DNA of 64,000 nucleotides from Chthonobacter albigriseus (GTDB taxonomy: Bacteria > Pseudomonadota > Alphaproteobacteria > Rhizobiales > Pleomorphomonadaceae): the NCBI RefSeq assembly GCF_013839445.1, contig NZ_JACDIT010000003.1, positions 124,001 through 188,000 on the forward strand, read 5' to 3'. Under the pieces are notes generated by a model. That model was not told where the DNA came from, searched no databases, and saw only the letters and a program-made list of their open reading frames with translations. This document shows positions 17,790 through 27,623 of this stretch, piece by piece. A program made the translations under genes and the position numbers. Numbering within the stretch: position 1 is the first letter of the stretch; the number at the start of each line of letters is the position of its first letter.

Positions 17790-18830
17790 CTACTCCGCCG
17801 CCGCGCTTTCCTCCAGCCGTTCCCCGTTGGCGATCCGCACGTTGCGGAGAAACTGGGACGCGCTCCGCGCCCAGGTGTAGTCGAGCGCATGCGCCCGCGC
17901 CGCCACCCGCGACAGCGTCAGCGCCTTCATGCTGGCGGCGCGTAGGTCCTCGTCGAGCGCGCCGCAGGGCGCATCGCCGATGATGTCGAGCGGGCCCATC
18001 ACCGGATAGGCCGCGACCGGCACGCCAGAGGCGAGCGCCTCCAGGATCACGTTGCCGAAGGTGTCGGTGCGGCTCGGAAACACGAAGACGTCGGCGGACG
18101 CATAGTGGCGAGCGAGATCCTCGCCGAACTTCGCCCCGGTGAACACGGCATCGGGAAACCGCCGCTGCAGGCTTTCCCGCTGCGGCCCGTCGCCGACGAT
18201 GACCTTGGTGCCAGGCAGGTCCAGCGCCAGGAAGGCCTCCAGGTTCTTCTCCACCGAGACCCGACCGACGTTCATGAAGATGGGTCGCGGCAGGTCGAGT
18301 ACCGACTGCGACAAGGGACGCGGGCGGTAGAGGTCGGCATCGATGCCGCGCGACCAGCGCATCAGGTTGCGGAAGCCGCGGTCGGTGAGCTCGCGGGCAA
18401 GCGTGTCGGTCGCCACCATGCAGCCCGCGCCGGCGTTGTGGAACGTGCGAACAAGGCCGTAGAGCCAGCTTTCCGGCACTGGCACGCGCGCGGAGACATA
18501 CTCCGGAAACCGCGTGTGATAGCTGGTCGTGAACGGCATGCCCCGTTCCATGCACCAGCGCCGGGCCCGGATGCCGAGCGGGCCTTCCGTGGCGATGTGC
18601 ACGTAGGACGGCTGGCTCTTCTCGATCGCCTTCGACACCGTCCGGTAGCTTGCAAGCGCCAGCCGGATCTCCGGATAGGTCGGGCACGGGATGGTGCGGA
18701 ACAGCTCCGGCGTCACCATGAAGACCGACGCGCCCATGGCGACGAGTTCCTGGTTGGTCCGCTCGATCGAGCGTACGACGCCGTTGACCTGTGGGTGCCA
18801 GGCATCCGTGACGATGGTGATCCGGGTCAT
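17790..18830 (-). CDS. GT4-family glycosyltransferase (MgtA-like)
   Basis: 346-residue GT-B fold glycosyltransferase. N-terminal acceptor domain starts with TDAWHPQVNGVVRS (typical of family 4 enzymes); the donor-binding domain has FMNVGRVSVEKN and the E-x7-E type motif PSRTDTFGNVILEALASG (about residues 262-279). Relatives transfer glucose, mannose or glucuronic acid to diacylglycerol or inositol lipids. The ATG overlaps the stop of the LpxH-like gene by 4 bp, so the pair is translationally coupled and probably acts on the same envelope lipid pathway; the acceptor is not predictable. Confidence 0.85.
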   Translation of the reverse strand: MTRITIVTDAWHPQVNGVVRSIERTNQELVAMGASVFMVTPELFRTIPCPTYPEIRLALASYRTVSKAIEKSQPSYVHIATEGPLGIRARRWCMERGMPFTTSYHTRFPEYVSARVPVPESWLYGLVRTFHNAGAGCMVATDTLARELTDRGFRNLMRWSRGIDADLYRPRPLSQSVLDLPRPIFMNVGRVSVEKNLEAFLALDLPGTKVIVGDGPQRESLQRRFPDAVFTGAKFGEDLARHYASADVFVFPSRTDTFGNVILEALASGVPVAAYPVMGPLDIIGDAPCGALDEDLRAASMKALTLSRVAARAHALDYTWARSASQFLRNVRIANGERLEESAAAE

Positions 18831-19627
18831 TCGGCCGCCTGGGCGATCGGCGCCGGCAGCGGCAGCACCTCGGTGGAGAGTCGCGTCCAGCGCAGGATTT
18901 CCAGCCGCCCGTCGTGGTGTTCGGCGACGGCGGTGCAGCTTTCAACCCAATCGCCCGTGTTGACGTAGGTGAGGCCGAACCGATCGTGCATCGCGGCGTG
19001 GTGGATGTGGCCGCAGATCACCCCGTCCACCCCGTGCCGCCGGGCCTCACCGGTCAGCGCCTGCTCGAAGGCGCCGATGAAGTTCACCGCGTTCTTGACC
19101 CTGAGCTTCGCCCACGCCGACAGCGACCAGTAGGGAAAGCCGAGGAATCGGCGGATCTTGTTCAGCACCGTGTTGAGGTTGAGCGCGAAGACGTAGGCCC
19201 AGTCGCCGAAGTGGGCGAGCCACTTGGCATGGCGCACCACCACGTCGAACTGATCGCCGTGGATCACCAGAAACCGCCGGCCGTCGGCGGTCTCGTGGAT
19301 GGCGGTGTCCGTCACCTCGATGCCGCCGAAGTGGGTGCCGAGGTAGCCGCGCAGGAATTCGTCGTGGTTGCCGGGGAGATAAACGATCCGGGCGCCCTTG
19401 CGACCCTTGCGCAGCAGCTTCTGCACCACGTCGTTGTGCGTCTGGCTCCAGTACCAGGACTTCTTCAGTCTCCACCCATCGACGATGTCGCCCACAAGGT
19501 AGATCGTCTCCGCGTCATGCACGCGGATGAAGTCGAGCAAGAGATCCGCCTGGCATCCGCGCGTACCCAGATGCACGTCGGACAGGAACAGCGATCTGAA
19601 ATGGCGAGTATCGGACGTGTCGGTCAC
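18827..19627 (-). CDS. UDP-2,3-diacylglucosamine diphosphatase-like metallophosphoesterase (LpxH-like)
   Basis: 266 residues with all calcineurin-type metal motifs: D17-x-H19 (SDVHLGT), GDIVDGW (D47, D50), GNHDE (N87-H88), HGDQFD and GHIH near residue 212. The family is annotated as LpxH-like, hydrolysing UDP-diacylglucosamine to lipid X. Most alphaproteobacteria use the unrelated LpxI for that step, and the coupling to a GT4 glycosyltransferase suggests a different nucleotide-lipid or glycolipid substrate here. First gene of the two-gene unit; it diverges from pgi across 202 bp. Confidence 0.82.
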   Translation of the reverse strand: MTDTSDTRHFRSLFLSDVHLGTRGCQADLLLDFIRVHDAETIYLVGDIVDGWRLKKSWYWSQTHNDVVQKLLRKGRKGARIVYLPGNHDEFLRGYLGTHFGGIEVTDTAIHETADGRRFLVIHGDQFDVVVRHAKWLAHFGDWAYVFALNLNTVLNKIRRFLGFPYWSLSAWAKLRVKNAVNFIGAFEQALTGEARRHGVDGVICGHIHHAAMHDRFGLTYVNTGDWVESCTAVAEHHDGRLEILRWTRLSTEVLPLPAPIAQAAE

Positions 19628-19829
19628 CGCTGGAAACGTCGAGCGGCTGCGATCACCACCCGCCTTCTGCTGAAGATCAGGCGTGGAATAGGCGATTCAG
19701 GTCTCAGGATTGTGACGGATTGCGGTTAAGGCCCGATCGCACCGGACTTTGCCTCATTTCCCCTAGCCACTACGCCTTTCGACTCATATGATCCGCGCGC
19801 CCGCGCACCCCCCTCCCGGGAGCCAAGTC

Positions 19830-21473
19830 ATGACCCAAGCCGTAGACGCCCTGTTCGAGAAGCTCGGCAAGCATCGCCACGACCTGGAGGGTCGGCCGAT
19901 GCGGGCGCTCTTCGCGGAGGACCCGGCGCGCTTCGACCGCTTCCAGGCCCGCCTCGGCGACCTCCTGCTCGACTATTCCAAGAACCGCGTGACGGAGGAG
20001 ACCATGCGCCTCCTCGTCGACCTCGCGCGCGCGGCCGGCGTGGAAGAGCGCCGCGACGCCATGTTCGGCGGCGCGGTGATCAACGTCACGGAGAAGCGCT
20101 CCGTGCTCCACGTGGCGCTGCGCAACCGCGCCAACACGCCGGTATTGGTCGACGGCAAAGACGTGATGCCCGACGTCAACGACGTGCTGGCCCGCATCAA
20201 GGACTTCGCCGAGGGCGTCCGCTCCGGCCGCATCGCAGCGGCCAACGGCGCGCGCTTCACCGACGTCGTCAACATCGGCATCGGCGGCTCCGACCTCGGC
20301 CCGGCGATGGTGACGCTGGCGCTCTCGCCCTATTCCGGCGGCGGCCCGCGCCTGCACTACGTCTCCAACGTGGACGGCGCCCACATCGCCGATACGCTGG
20401 CGCTGCTGGACCCCGCGACGACGCTCTTCATTATCGCCTCGAAGACCTTCACCACGTCGGAGACGATGACCAACGCCGAGACGGCACGTGCCTGGGTGAA
20501 GCAGCACCTCGGCGAGGCGGCGGTCGGCGCGCACTTCTGCGCGGTCTCCACCGCCCTCGACAAGGTCGCCGCCTTCGGCATCGATGTGTCGCGCGCCTTC
20601 GGCTTCTGGGACTGGGTGGGCGGCCGATACTCCGTCTGGTCGGCGATCGGCCTGCCGGTGGCGATCGCGGTCGGCTTCGAGAACTTCGAGGACTTCCTTT
20701 CCGGCGCCCACGAGATGGACCGCCACTTCGCCGAGGCTCCGCTGGAGCAGAACCTGCCCGTCATCATGGCGCTGCTCGGCGTCTGGTACCGCAACGCCTG
20801 GGGCTTCTCCACCCACGCGGTGCTGCCCTACGACCAGCGCCTCGCCCGCTTCGCCGCCTACCTGCAGCAGCTCGACATGGAGTCGAACGGCAAGGGCGTG
20901 ACAGTCGAGGGCAAGCCCGTGCCGCGCGCCACCGGGCCGATCGTCTGGGGCGAGCCCGGCACCAACGGCCAGCACGCCTTCTATCAGCTGATCCACCAAG
21001 GCACGGACGTCATCCCGGCCGACTTCCTGGTCGCCGCCGTGCCGCACGAGCAGCTCTCCGACCACCACGCCAAGCTGGTCGCCAACGCCCTCGCCCAGAC
21101 CGAGGCGCTGATGCGCGGCAAGACGCTGGACGAGGCGATCGGCGAACTGCGCAAGGCCGGCAAGTCGGACGCCGACATCGCCGCCCTCGCCCCGCACAAG
21201 GTGTTCCCCGGAAACCGGCCCACCAACACCCTGATGTACCGCACGCTCGACCCGAGGACGCTTGGCCGGCTGATCGCGCTCTACGAGCACAAGGTCTTCG
21301 TCCAGGGCACGATCTGGAACATCAACTCCTACGACCAGTGGGGCGTAGAGCTCGGCAAGGAACTGGCGACCCGCCTGCTTCCCGTGCTGAAGGGCGAAGC
21401 GGAGCCCTCCCCCGACCAGGACGCGTCGACCCGCGGCCTCGCTGCAACATTCAAAGCGCTTTCGGCATCCTGA
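19830..21473 (+). CDS. pgi: Glucose-6-phosphate isomerase
   Basis: 547 residues, interconverting glucose-6-phosphate and fructose-6-phosphate. Both family signatures are visible: [11 protein letters not shown] with [13 protein letters not shown] in the first two thirds, and [16 protein letters not shown] near the C-terminus (active-site lysine); the [14 protein letters not shown] and [13 protein letters not shown] segments hold further catalytic residues. An earlier in-frame ATG at 19788 exists, but ATG 19830 has cgggag upstream and gives a length close to E. coli Pgi (549). It leads the Entner-Doudoroff cluster with zwf 143 bp downstream. Confidence 0.96.
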   Translation: MTQAVDALFEKLGKHRHDLEGRPMRALFAEDPARFDRFQARLGDLLLDYSKNRVTEETMRLLVDLARAAGVEERRDAMFGGAVINVTEKRSVLHVALRNRANTPVLVDGKDVMPDVNDVLARIKDFAEGVRSGRIAAANGARFTDVVNIGIGGSDLGPAMVTLALSPYSGGGPRLHYVSNVDGAHIADTLALLDPATTLFIIASKTFTTSETMTNAETARAWVKQHLGEAAVGAHFCAVSTALDKVAAFGIDVSRAFGFWDWVGGRYSVWSAIGLPVAIAVGFENFEDFLSGAHEMDRHFAEAPLEQNLPVIMALLGVWYRNAWGFSTHAVLPYDQRLARFAAYLQQLDMESNGKGVTVEGKPVPRATGPIVWGEPGTNGQHAFYQLIHQGTDVIPADFLVAAVPHEQLSDHHAKLVANALAQTEALMRGKTLDEAIGELRKAGKSDADIAALAPHKVFPGNRPTNTLMYRTLDPRTLGRLIALYEHKVFVQGTIWNINSYDQWGVELGKELATRLLPVLKGEAEPSPDQDASTRGLAATFKALSAS

Positions 21474-21616
21474 GCGCCGCCGCCGAACAAATTCGTTCGA
21501 CGCGCGAAATAAGTGGTGTATGGAAAAACCACGAGACGGCTTCCCCCTCCGGCTCATCGTGGCGAATGTTCCGGGCGCTCAGGTGCGCCCTCGACCCGAC
21601 TCTCTCGGAGGTGGTG

Positions 21617-23119
21617 ATGAACGTGGAGCTTGGACGCAGCATGACCAGCCGCATCATCGTGGTCGACCCCTTCGATTATGTCGTGTTCGGCGGCACCGGC
21701 GACCTTGCCCGCCGCAAGCTGCTGCCGGCGCTCTACCATCGCGAGCTCGACGGCCAGCTGCCGGCCGAGGCACGGATCATCGGCGTCTCCCGCCGGCCGC
21801 GCTCCGACGCGGAGTACCGCAGCGACGTCAAGGCCGCGCTCGAAAAGCACGTCGCCTTCGACGAGCTGAAGCCGGCCGTGATCGAAGCGTTCCTGTCGCG
21901 CATCCACTACGTGGCCGCCGACGCCACCTCCACGGAAGGCTGGGCGGACCTCGCGGCGCTGCTGAAGACCGGCGAGCACCGGGTCCGCGCCTTCTATCTC
22001 GCCACCGGACCGGATCTCTTCGGCCCGATCTGCGAGCAGATCGGCGCGCACGGGCTGATCACCGACAAGACGCGCGTGGTGGTGGAAAAGCCGCTCGGCA
22101 AGAACCTGGAATCGGCGCGCGCCACCAACGACGCCGTCGGCCGGGTGTTTCCGGAGGAGCAGATCTACCGCATCGACCACTACCTCGGTAAGGAGACGGT
22201 GCAGAACCTAATGGCGCTGCGCTTCGCCAACGCCCTCTTCGAGCCGCAGTGGAACTCCGCCCACATCGACCACGTCCAGATCACCGTGGCCGAGACGGTC
22301 GGTGTCGAAGGCCGCGGCGACTACTACGACACCTCGGGCGCGCTGCGCGACATGGTGCAGAACCACCTGCTGCAGCTTCTCTGCCTCGTCGCCATGGAAG
22401 CGCCCGCCAACATGGACGCGAGCTCCGTGCGCGGCGAAAAGCTGAAGGTCTTGAAGGCCTTGAAGCCGATCACGGCGCTGAACGCCGAGGGATGCACCGT
22501 GCGCGGCCAGTACCGCGCCGGCGCCTCCGCCACCGGCGCCGTGCCGGCCTACCTGGACGAGGTCACCAACAAGCAGACGCGCACGGAAACCTTCGTCGCG
22601 ATCAAGGCCGAGGTGTCCAACTGGCGCTGGGCGGGCGTGCCCTTCTACCTGCGCACCGGCAAGCGGCTGGCCCAGCGCCTGTCCGAGATCGTGGTGCGCT
22701 TCAAGCCGGTGCCGCACTCCATCTTTGACGACACGGCCGGCGCGCTGTCGGCCAACGAACTGGTCATCCGGCTGCAGCCCGACGAAGGCGTCAAGCTGCA
22801 GCTGATGATCAAGGATCCCGGCCCCGGCGGCATGCGGCTCACCCGCGTGCCGCTCGACATGAGCTTCGCCTCGGCCTTCAAGGTGCGCAACCCCGACGCC
22901 TACGAGCGCCTGCTGCTCGACGTCGTGCGCGGCAACGCCACGCTGTTCATGCGCCGCGACGAGGTGGAGGCGGCCTGGGCCTGGATCGACCCGATCCGCG
23001 AAGCCTGGGACGAGAGCCGCGACGCGCCCAAGTCCTACACGTCCGGCACCTGGGGCCCCTCGGCCGCCATCGCGCTGATCGAGCGCGACGGCCGCAACTG
23101 GCACGAGGACGCGGTCTGA
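21617..23119 (+). CDS. zwf: Glucose-6-phosphate dehydrogenase
   Basis: 500 residues; oxidises glucose-6-phosphate to 6-phosphogluconolactone with NAD(P)+. The nucleotide-binding [10 protein letters not shown] follows the N-terminus and the active-site motif RIDHYLGKE is at about residues 185-193. The ATG at 21617 is preceded at good distance by ggaggt; a second ATG at 21641 (MTSRII) lacks a clear ribosome-binding site. pgl starts 15 bp after the stop, so the two are surely co-transcribed. Confidence 0.96.
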   Translation: MNVELGRSMTSRIIVVDPFDYVVFGGTGDLARRKLLPALYHRELDGQLPAEARIIGVSRRPRSDAEYRSDVKAALEKHVAFDELKPAVIEAFLSRIHYVAADATSTEGWADLAALLKTGEHRVRAFYLATGPDLFGPICEQIGAHGLITDKTRVVVEKPLGKNLESARATNDAVGRVFPEEQIYRIDHYLGKETVQNLMALRFANALFEPQWNSAHIDHVQITVAETVGVEGRGDYYDTSGALRDMVQNHLLQLLCLVAMEAPANMDASSVRGEKLKVLKALKPITALNAEGCTVRGQYRAGASATGAVPAYLDEVTNKQTRTETFVAIKAEVSNWRWAGVPFYLRTGKRLAQRLSEIVVRFKPVPHSIFDDTAGALSANELVIRLQPDEGVKLQLMIKDPGPGGMRLTRVPLDMSFASAFKVRNPDAYERLLLDVVRGNATLFMRRDEVEAAWAWIDPIREAWDESRDAPKSYTSGTWGPSAAIALIERDGRNWHEDAV

Positions 23120-23134
23120 GCAGGGAACGAGCGC

Positions 23135-23824
23135 ATGGATTTCAGGAGCTTCGCATCGCCTGAGGATCTCGCCGCCGGCCTCGCCCGCTTCGTCGCGGAG
23201 GCGCTGTCGGTGCGCATTCGGCGCGACGGCAAGGCCGCGCTCGCCGTATCCGGCGGCCGCACGCCGACGCGCTTCTTCGAGGCGCTGTCGGCCGAGCGCC
23301 TGCCCTGGTCCGACGTGATCGTGACGCTGGTCGACGAACGCTGGGTGGACGAGACCTCCGAGCGCTCCAACGCGGCCCTGGTCCGCCGCCACCTGATCCG
23401 CAACAAGGCGGCGGCCGCCGGGTTCGTGCCGCTCTGGCGTCCGACCTCGACGCCGGAGGACGGCCTCGGCTCCGTCGCCAAGGCGATCGCCGACCTGCCC
23501 CTGCCCTTCGCCGCCGTGGTGCTCGGCATGGGCGACGACGGCCACACCGCCTCCTTCTTCCCCGGAGGCGACCGCCTCGCCGAGGCCATCGACCCCGCCG
23601 GCTCCGCTCTCGTCCTCCCCATGCGCGCCGCCGGCGCCGGCGAACCCCGCGTCACCCTCACCCTCCCGGTCCTGCTTGCCGCCGACCACCTCGCCCTCCA
23701 CATCGAGGGCGCAGGCAAACGGGCAGTGCTGGACAAGGCGCTGGACGGCGACGACGCCACGGAGATGCCCGTCCGCGCCGTGCTGAAATCCGCCAAGGCG
23801 GCGGTGGTGTTCTGGACGGGTTGA
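23135..23824 (+). CDS. pgl: 6-phosphogluconolactonase
   Basis: 229 residues, the DevB/SOL type lactonase producing 6-phosphogluconate. SGGRTP (sugar-phosphate loop), LVDERWV and [15 protein letters not shown] are the family hallmarks. It follows zwf at 15 bp. In many Rhizobiales edd follows directly; here a 1.8-kb block with two other genes intervenes. Confidence 0.95.
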   Translation: MDFRSFASPEDLAAGLARFVAEALSVRIRRDGKAALAVSGGRTPTRFFEALSAERLPWSDVIVTLVDERWVDETSERSNAALVRRHLIRNKAAAAGFVPLWRPTSTPEDGLGSVAKAIADLPLPFAAVVLGMGDDGHTASFFPGGDRLAEAIDPAGSALVLPMRAAGAGEPRVTLTLPVLLAADHLALHIEGAGKRAVLDKALDGDDATEMPVRAVLKSAKAAVVFWTG

Positions 23825-23923
23825 TGTCGATAGTTGTGGAACAACCGAAAGAACTAGCAAGGTCGCTGCCCAACTCGCATATGTTGAAAAACCTGTGCCA
23901 ACTCGACCGGAAGTTCGATCATC

Positions 23924-25264
23924 ATGCGATACCCTAAAATTGCAACCGCCATATTAGGTCTAGGGTTTTCTTGTTTGGTAGGCATGGAGGTTCAGGCCGC
24001 TTGCAACGCCAAACTGGACAGTATTCAGTGCGACAATATGCTCGAATTAGATGGTTGGAGCGCCACACAATTCAAAAACAACGCAAGAGCGGCCTTTGAA
24101 TTGTTTCAGAAGTCAGCCGGACCTATCCAGAAGTTCGATACCAAGCCGTGGTTTGCCGTCCCACTACCTCATGTTGAACTTAAACTCGCCGAGCACTCAC
24201 AGTACTTCGGTGGGTCTAGTGGAGGTAGTGGATCTAGCGGCAGCGGTGGCGGATCAGATAGCGGCAGCGGATCTTCGGGTTCCGGGGGAGGAGACTTGGG
24301 CGGCAGCTGGGGCGGTGGATCAGACGGCGGTAGCAGTGGGTCTGATTCCGGCGGCGGCGGATCAGATGGGGGCGGATCTACTGACTCCTGGGGAGGAGAT
24401 TCGGGCGGTTGGGGCGGGGGATCGGACAGTGGCGGGTCTTCTGGCTCCGGGGGAGGAGATTCAGGCGGTTGGGGCGGTGGATCAGATAGCGGTGGCGGGT
24501 CTGGCGGCAGTAGTGGTGGATCGGACAGTGGCGGGTCTAACGGCGGCGGATCAGACGGGAGCGGATCTCCTGGCTCCGGGGGAGGAGATTCAGGCGGTTG
24601 GGGCGGTGGATCAGATAGCGGTGGCGGGTCTGGCGGCAGTAGTGGTGGATCGGACAGTGGCGGGTCTAACGGCGGCGGATCAGACGGGAGCGGATCTCCT
24701 GGCTCCGGGGGAGGAGATTCGGGCGGCAGTTGGGGCGGAGGATCAGACGGCGGTAGCGGCGGGTCGAACTCCGGCGGCGGATCAGATGGGGGCGGATCTA
24801 CTGATTCCTGGGGAGGAGATTCAGGCGGTAGCGGAGGCGGAGCGACAGACAATGGTGGTGGGACTGGAGGGACTAATGGTGGATCGATTGGCGGTGGGTC
24901 TGACTCCGGCAATTCTGGCGGCGCGGCATACATCTCTGGTGTTGGAGCGATTTGGATTGAATTTCTCCGAAGCCAGATCGTCTCTTTTGAGCCTTTCGCA
25001 TTGATTGGAGTGTTTCGCGGTACGACGTTTACGTATCAGGACATAAATGATCCGACTGGGATACTGACGACAAAAAGTACGTTCTTGTTGCACAACAATT
25101 TATCGGTCGCGGTAGAACTGGGTCGTTTCCAGTGGGCCGAAAATGGGCAAGTCGTTCCTGTGCCGGGTCCCACAGTTGGCGTTGGAATCATACCTCTGTT
25201 CGCTCTTGTCATCTGGCGAACGAAACGAAAGCGACAAGATCGTCGACTGTCATTGAGGAATTAA
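23924..25264 (+). CDS. Secreted Gly/Ser-repeat protein with PEP-CTERM-like sorting tail
   Basis: 446 residues, function unknown. A signal peptide occupies residues 1-25 (cleavage after EVQA), followed by about 70 ordinary residues, about 230 residues of Gly/Ser/Asp-rich repeats with Trp in WGGGSDSGG-type units, a 100-residue C-terminal domain with a hydrophobic segment, and a tail VPVPGPT + hydrophobic helix + RTKRKRQ. That tripartite end resembles PEP-CTERM/VPLPA-type exosortase signals, but the exact motif is non-canonical. Codons are clearly more AT-rich than in the neighbours and the gene sits inside the Entner-Doudoroff cluster, which suggests acquisition. An exosortase gene is not in the window. 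It could be a surface or matrix protein. Confidence 0.7.
   Translation: MRYPKIATAILGLGFSCLVGMEVQAACNAKLDSIQCDNMLELDGWSATQFKNNARAAFELFQKSAGPIQKFDTKPWFAVPLPHVELKLAEHSQYFGGSSGGSGSSGSGGGSDSGSGSSGSGGGDLGGSWGGGSDGGSSGSDSGGGGSDGGGSTDSWGGDSGGWGGGSDSGGSSGSGGGDSGGWGGGSDSGGGSGGSSGGSDSGGSNGGGSDGSGSPGSGGGDSGGWGGGSDSGGGSGGSSGGSDSGGSNGGGSDGSGSPGSGGGDSGGSWGGGSDGGSGGSNSGGGSDGGGSTDSWGGDSGGSGGGATDNGGGTGGTNGGSIGGGSDSGNSGGAAYISGVGAIWIEFLRSQIVSFEPFALIGVFRGTTFTYQDINDPTGILTTKSTFLLHNNLSVAVELGRFQWAENGQVVPVPGPTVGVGIIPLFALVIWRTKRKRQDRRLSLRN
24441..24698 (+). repeat. Perfect 129-bp tandem duplication in the Gly/Ser-rich gene
   Basis: Two head-to-tail copies of a 129-nt unit (24441-24569 and 24570-24698) appear identical by eye, and a third copy starts at 24699 but diverges after about 22 nt. 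The unit is 43 codons, so gain or loss keeps the frame. Confidence 0.88.
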
Positions 25265-25268
25265 GATC

Positions 25269-25595
25269 ATGTCGGGTCAACTGATCCGCCCAGGCAAGAT
25301 CCTGGCAGAGGAATTGGCGGAAGTTCAGGTGACGCCCACCGAGTGTGCGCGGCAGATCAACGTGCGGGCTAACCGGATCAGCCAGATCGTCAACGGCAAG
25401 CGCGCGATCACAGACGACAGGGGCCTGCGGCTTGGCCGTTGGTTCGGCACCTCGGCCCTATTCTGGCTGTATTTTCAATCGTCATCCGAGCTTCGTCTGG
25501 TCGCGGCCGAACTCGGCGATCGTCACTTATCTTTGCCGGCACGGAAGGACGCGACTTCTCCAGCCAAGGTCGCCGCTCCCTCAGCCACCGAATGA
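25269..25595 (+). CDS. HigA-family antitoxin/XRE regulator (orphan)
   Basis: 108 residues. Residues about 6-75 match the HigA/VapI helix-turn-helix family ([26 protein letters not shown], then [13 protein letters not shown] and [13 protein letters not shown]), whose members usually neutralise a HigB-type RelE-fold toxin and repress their operon. No toxin-like ORF precedes it; the upstream gene, 4 bp away, is the Gly/Ser-rich protein. It may be a solitary regulator or a remnant. edd begins 14 bp after its stop, so edd may be read from the same transcript. Confidence 0.85.
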   Translation: MSGQLIRPGKILAEELAEVQVTPTECARQINVRANRISQIVNGKRAITDDRGLRLGRWFGTSALFWLYFQSSSELRLVAAELGDRHLSLPARKDATSPAKVAAPSATE

Positions 25596-25609
25596 TCCAG
25601 GAGTCCCCC

Positions 25610-27424
25610 ATGACCGTTCATGCCCGTATCGGCGAGATCACCGAGCGCATCGCCAAGCGCTCCCACGACGACCGGAGCCGCTATCTGGACCGGTTGACGG
25701 TGCTGTCGGAGAAGGGACCTCGGCGCAGCCGGCTGGCGTGCGGGAACCTGGCGCATGGATTTGCGGCCTGCGGCACGTCGGACAAGGAGGCGCTGAAGGG
25801 CGACGTCGCGGCGAACCTCGGGATCATCACCGCCTACAACGACATGCTTTCGGCGCACCAGCCCTACGAGACCTATCCGGAGATCATCCGCGCCGCCGCG
25901 CGCGAGGTGGGCGCGGTGGCGCAGGTGGCGGGCGGCGTGCCGGCCATGTGCGACGGCGTCACCCAGGGCCAGACCGGCATGGAGCTTTCGCTGTTCTCGC
26001 GCGACGTGATCGCCATGTCGGCCGCGGTGGGCCTCAGCCACGACATGTTCGACGCGGCCGTCTACCTCGGCATCTGCGACAAGATCGTGCCCGGCCTCGT
26101 GATCGCCGCCCTCTCCTTCGGCCACCTGCCGGCCGTGTTCGTGCCCGGCGGCCCGATGACCACGGGCCTGCCCAACGACGAAAAGGCCCGCATCCGCCAG
26201 CTCTACGCCGAGGGCAAGGTGGGCCGGAAGGAGCTTCTGGAATCGGAGAGCGCCTCATACCACGGCCCCGGCACCTGCACCTTTTACGGCACGGCCAATT
26301 CCAACCAGATGCTGATGGAGATCATGGGCCTGCACCTGCCGGGCGCCACCTTCGTCAACCCGAACACGCCGCTGCGCGACGCGCTCACCAAGGAGGCCGC
26401 CAAGCGGGCTCTCGCGATCAGCGCCTCGGGCAACGAGTATACGCCCGTCGGCCGCGTGATCGACGAGAAGGCGATCGTCAACGGCGTCATCGGCCTGCAC
26501 GCGACGGGCGGTTCGACCAACCACACCATGCACCTGGTGGCGATGGCCAAGGCCGCCGGCATCCGCCTGACCTGGGACGACTTCTCCGACCTGTCAGACG
26601 TCACGCCGTTGGTCGCCCGCGTCTACCCCAACGGCATGGCCGATGTGAACCACTTCCAGGCGGCCGGCGGCATGGGATACCTGATCCGCACCCTTCTCGA
26701 CGAAAAGCTGCTGCACAACGACGTCAAGACCGTGTGGGGCACGCCGCTGGAAGGCTACACGGTGGAGCCGAAGCTGACCGACGAGGGCGCGGTGGAGTGG
26801 AAGCCCGCTGCCGCCACCAGCGCCGACGAGAAGGTGCTGCGCCCCGCGTCCAACCCGTTCCAGGCGACCGGCGGCCTGAAGGTGCTGAAGGGCAACCTCG
26901 GCAAGTCGGTGATCAAGACCTCCGCCGTGAAGCCGGAACGGCAGGTGGTGGAAGCGCCCGCGGTGGTGTTCCACAGCCAGGACGACATGCTGGCCGCCTT
27001 CAAGCGCGGCGAGCTGGAGCGCGACTTCGTCGCCGTGGTCCGCTTCCAGGGCCCCAAGGCGAACGGCATGCCCGAACTCCACAAGCTGACACCCTCGCTC
27101 GGCGTGCTGCAGGACCGCGGCTTCAAGGTGGCGCTTGTCACCGACGGGCGCATGTCCGGCGCGTCCGGCAAGATCCCGGCGGCAATCCACGTCTCGCCGG
27201 AGGCCTGCGACGGCGGCCCGATCGGTAAGGTCCGCAATGGCGACCTGATTCGCCTCGACGCGGTCGCCGGGACCCTGGAGGTGCTCGTCGACGCGACCGA
27301 GTGGGCTGCTCGCACGCCGGTCACCGAGGATCTCTCGGCCAACGAGTGGGGCATCGGCCGCGACCTCTTCGCCTCTTTCCGCCGCGTGGTGGGCCGCGCC
27401 GAGGACGGTGCGAGCGTGTTCTGA
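25610..27424 (+). CDS. edd: Phosphogluconate dehydratase
   Basis: 604 residues; dehydrates 6-phosphogluconate to KDPG in the Entner-Doudoroff pathway. The IlvD/Edd family blocks are visible: [30 protein letters not shown] (iron-sulfur cysteine), [16 protein letters not shown] and [22 protein letters not shown]. The frame is open through the upstream gene, but ATG 25610, with ccaggag 7 bp before it, gives the normal Edd length (about 603-608). KDPG aldolase (eda) is not in the window. Confidence 0.96.
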   Translation: MTVHARIGEITERIAKRSHDDRSRYLDRLTVLSEKGPRRSRLACGNLAHGFAACGTSDKEALKGDVAANLGIITAYNDMLSAHQPYETYPEIIRAAAREVGAVAQVAGGVPAMCDGVTQGQTGMELSLFSRDVIAMSAAVGLSHDMFDAAVYLGICDKIVPGLVIAALSFGHLPAVFVPGGPMTTGLPNDEKARIRQLYAEGKVGRKELLESESASYHGPGTCTFYGTANSNQMLMEIMGLHLPGATFVNPNTPLRDALTKEAAKRALAISASGNEYTPVGRVIDEKAIVNGVIGLHATGGSTNHTMHLVAMAKAAGIRLTWDDFSDLSDVTPLVARVYPNGMADVNHFQAAGGMGYLIRTLLDEKLLHNDVKTVWGTPLEGYTVEPKLTDEGAVEWKPAAATSADEKVLRPASNPFQATGGLKVLKGNLGKSVIKTSAVKPERQVVEAPAVVFHSQDDMLAAFKRGELERDFVAVVRFQGPKANGMPELHKLTPSLGVLQDRGFKVALVTDGRMSGASGKIPAAIHVSPEACDGGPIGKVRNGDLIRLDAVAGTLEVLVDATEWAARTPVTEDLSANEWGIGRDLFASFRRVVGRAEDGASVF

Positions 27425-27427
27425 GAC

Positions 27428-27458
27428 CAGGCGCGCCACAGGTCCAGCAGCGCGCCTG
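27428..27458 (+). terminator. Possible hairpin terminator after edd
   Basis: A 9-bp stem (CAGGCGCGC/GCGCGCCTG, 13-nt loop) starts 4 bp after the edd stop. No T-run follows, so it may act with Rho or only protect the mRNA end. Confidence 0.35.
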
Positions 27459-27623
27459 ATGACCCGATGCGGATCCGGACTGCGCCCGCGTGGTTATTCT
27501 GGCGCGTCCGCGATCACGCTGAATCGATCCACGCGGACGGGCTTGCCCCCTGTGCAATGCAGCATGGCCGGGTATACTGGTCGCCAATATCTCCCCAAAT
27601 CACTTCCGCAGCAGGACTCGCCC

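Noticed and set aside
17749-18945. Upstream extension of the dehydratase frame through the glycosyltransferase gene
   Set aside because: The frame is open but the sequence is an out-of-frame reading of the GT4 gene; the start at 17748 gives the family length.
19770-21557. 595-residue open frame antisense to pgi
   Set aside because: pgi has unmistakable catalytic motifs; the antisense frame has none.
22208-23860. 550-residue frame antisense to zwf and pgl
   Set aside because: Both sense genes carry clear enzyme motifs; this is a composition shadow.
24169-24933. Pro-rich minus-strand frame, and the repeats viewed as a possible CRISPR array
   Set aside because: The Pro-rich frame is the complement of Gly codons. 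The repeats have no unique spacers of constant length and are in-frame coding repeats, so this is not CRISPR.
24051-25004. 317-residue second frame inside the Gly/Ser-repeat gene
   Set aside because: The repeat unit is 129 nt and free of stops in several frames. The chosen frame has a signal peptide and a sorting tail; this one has neither.
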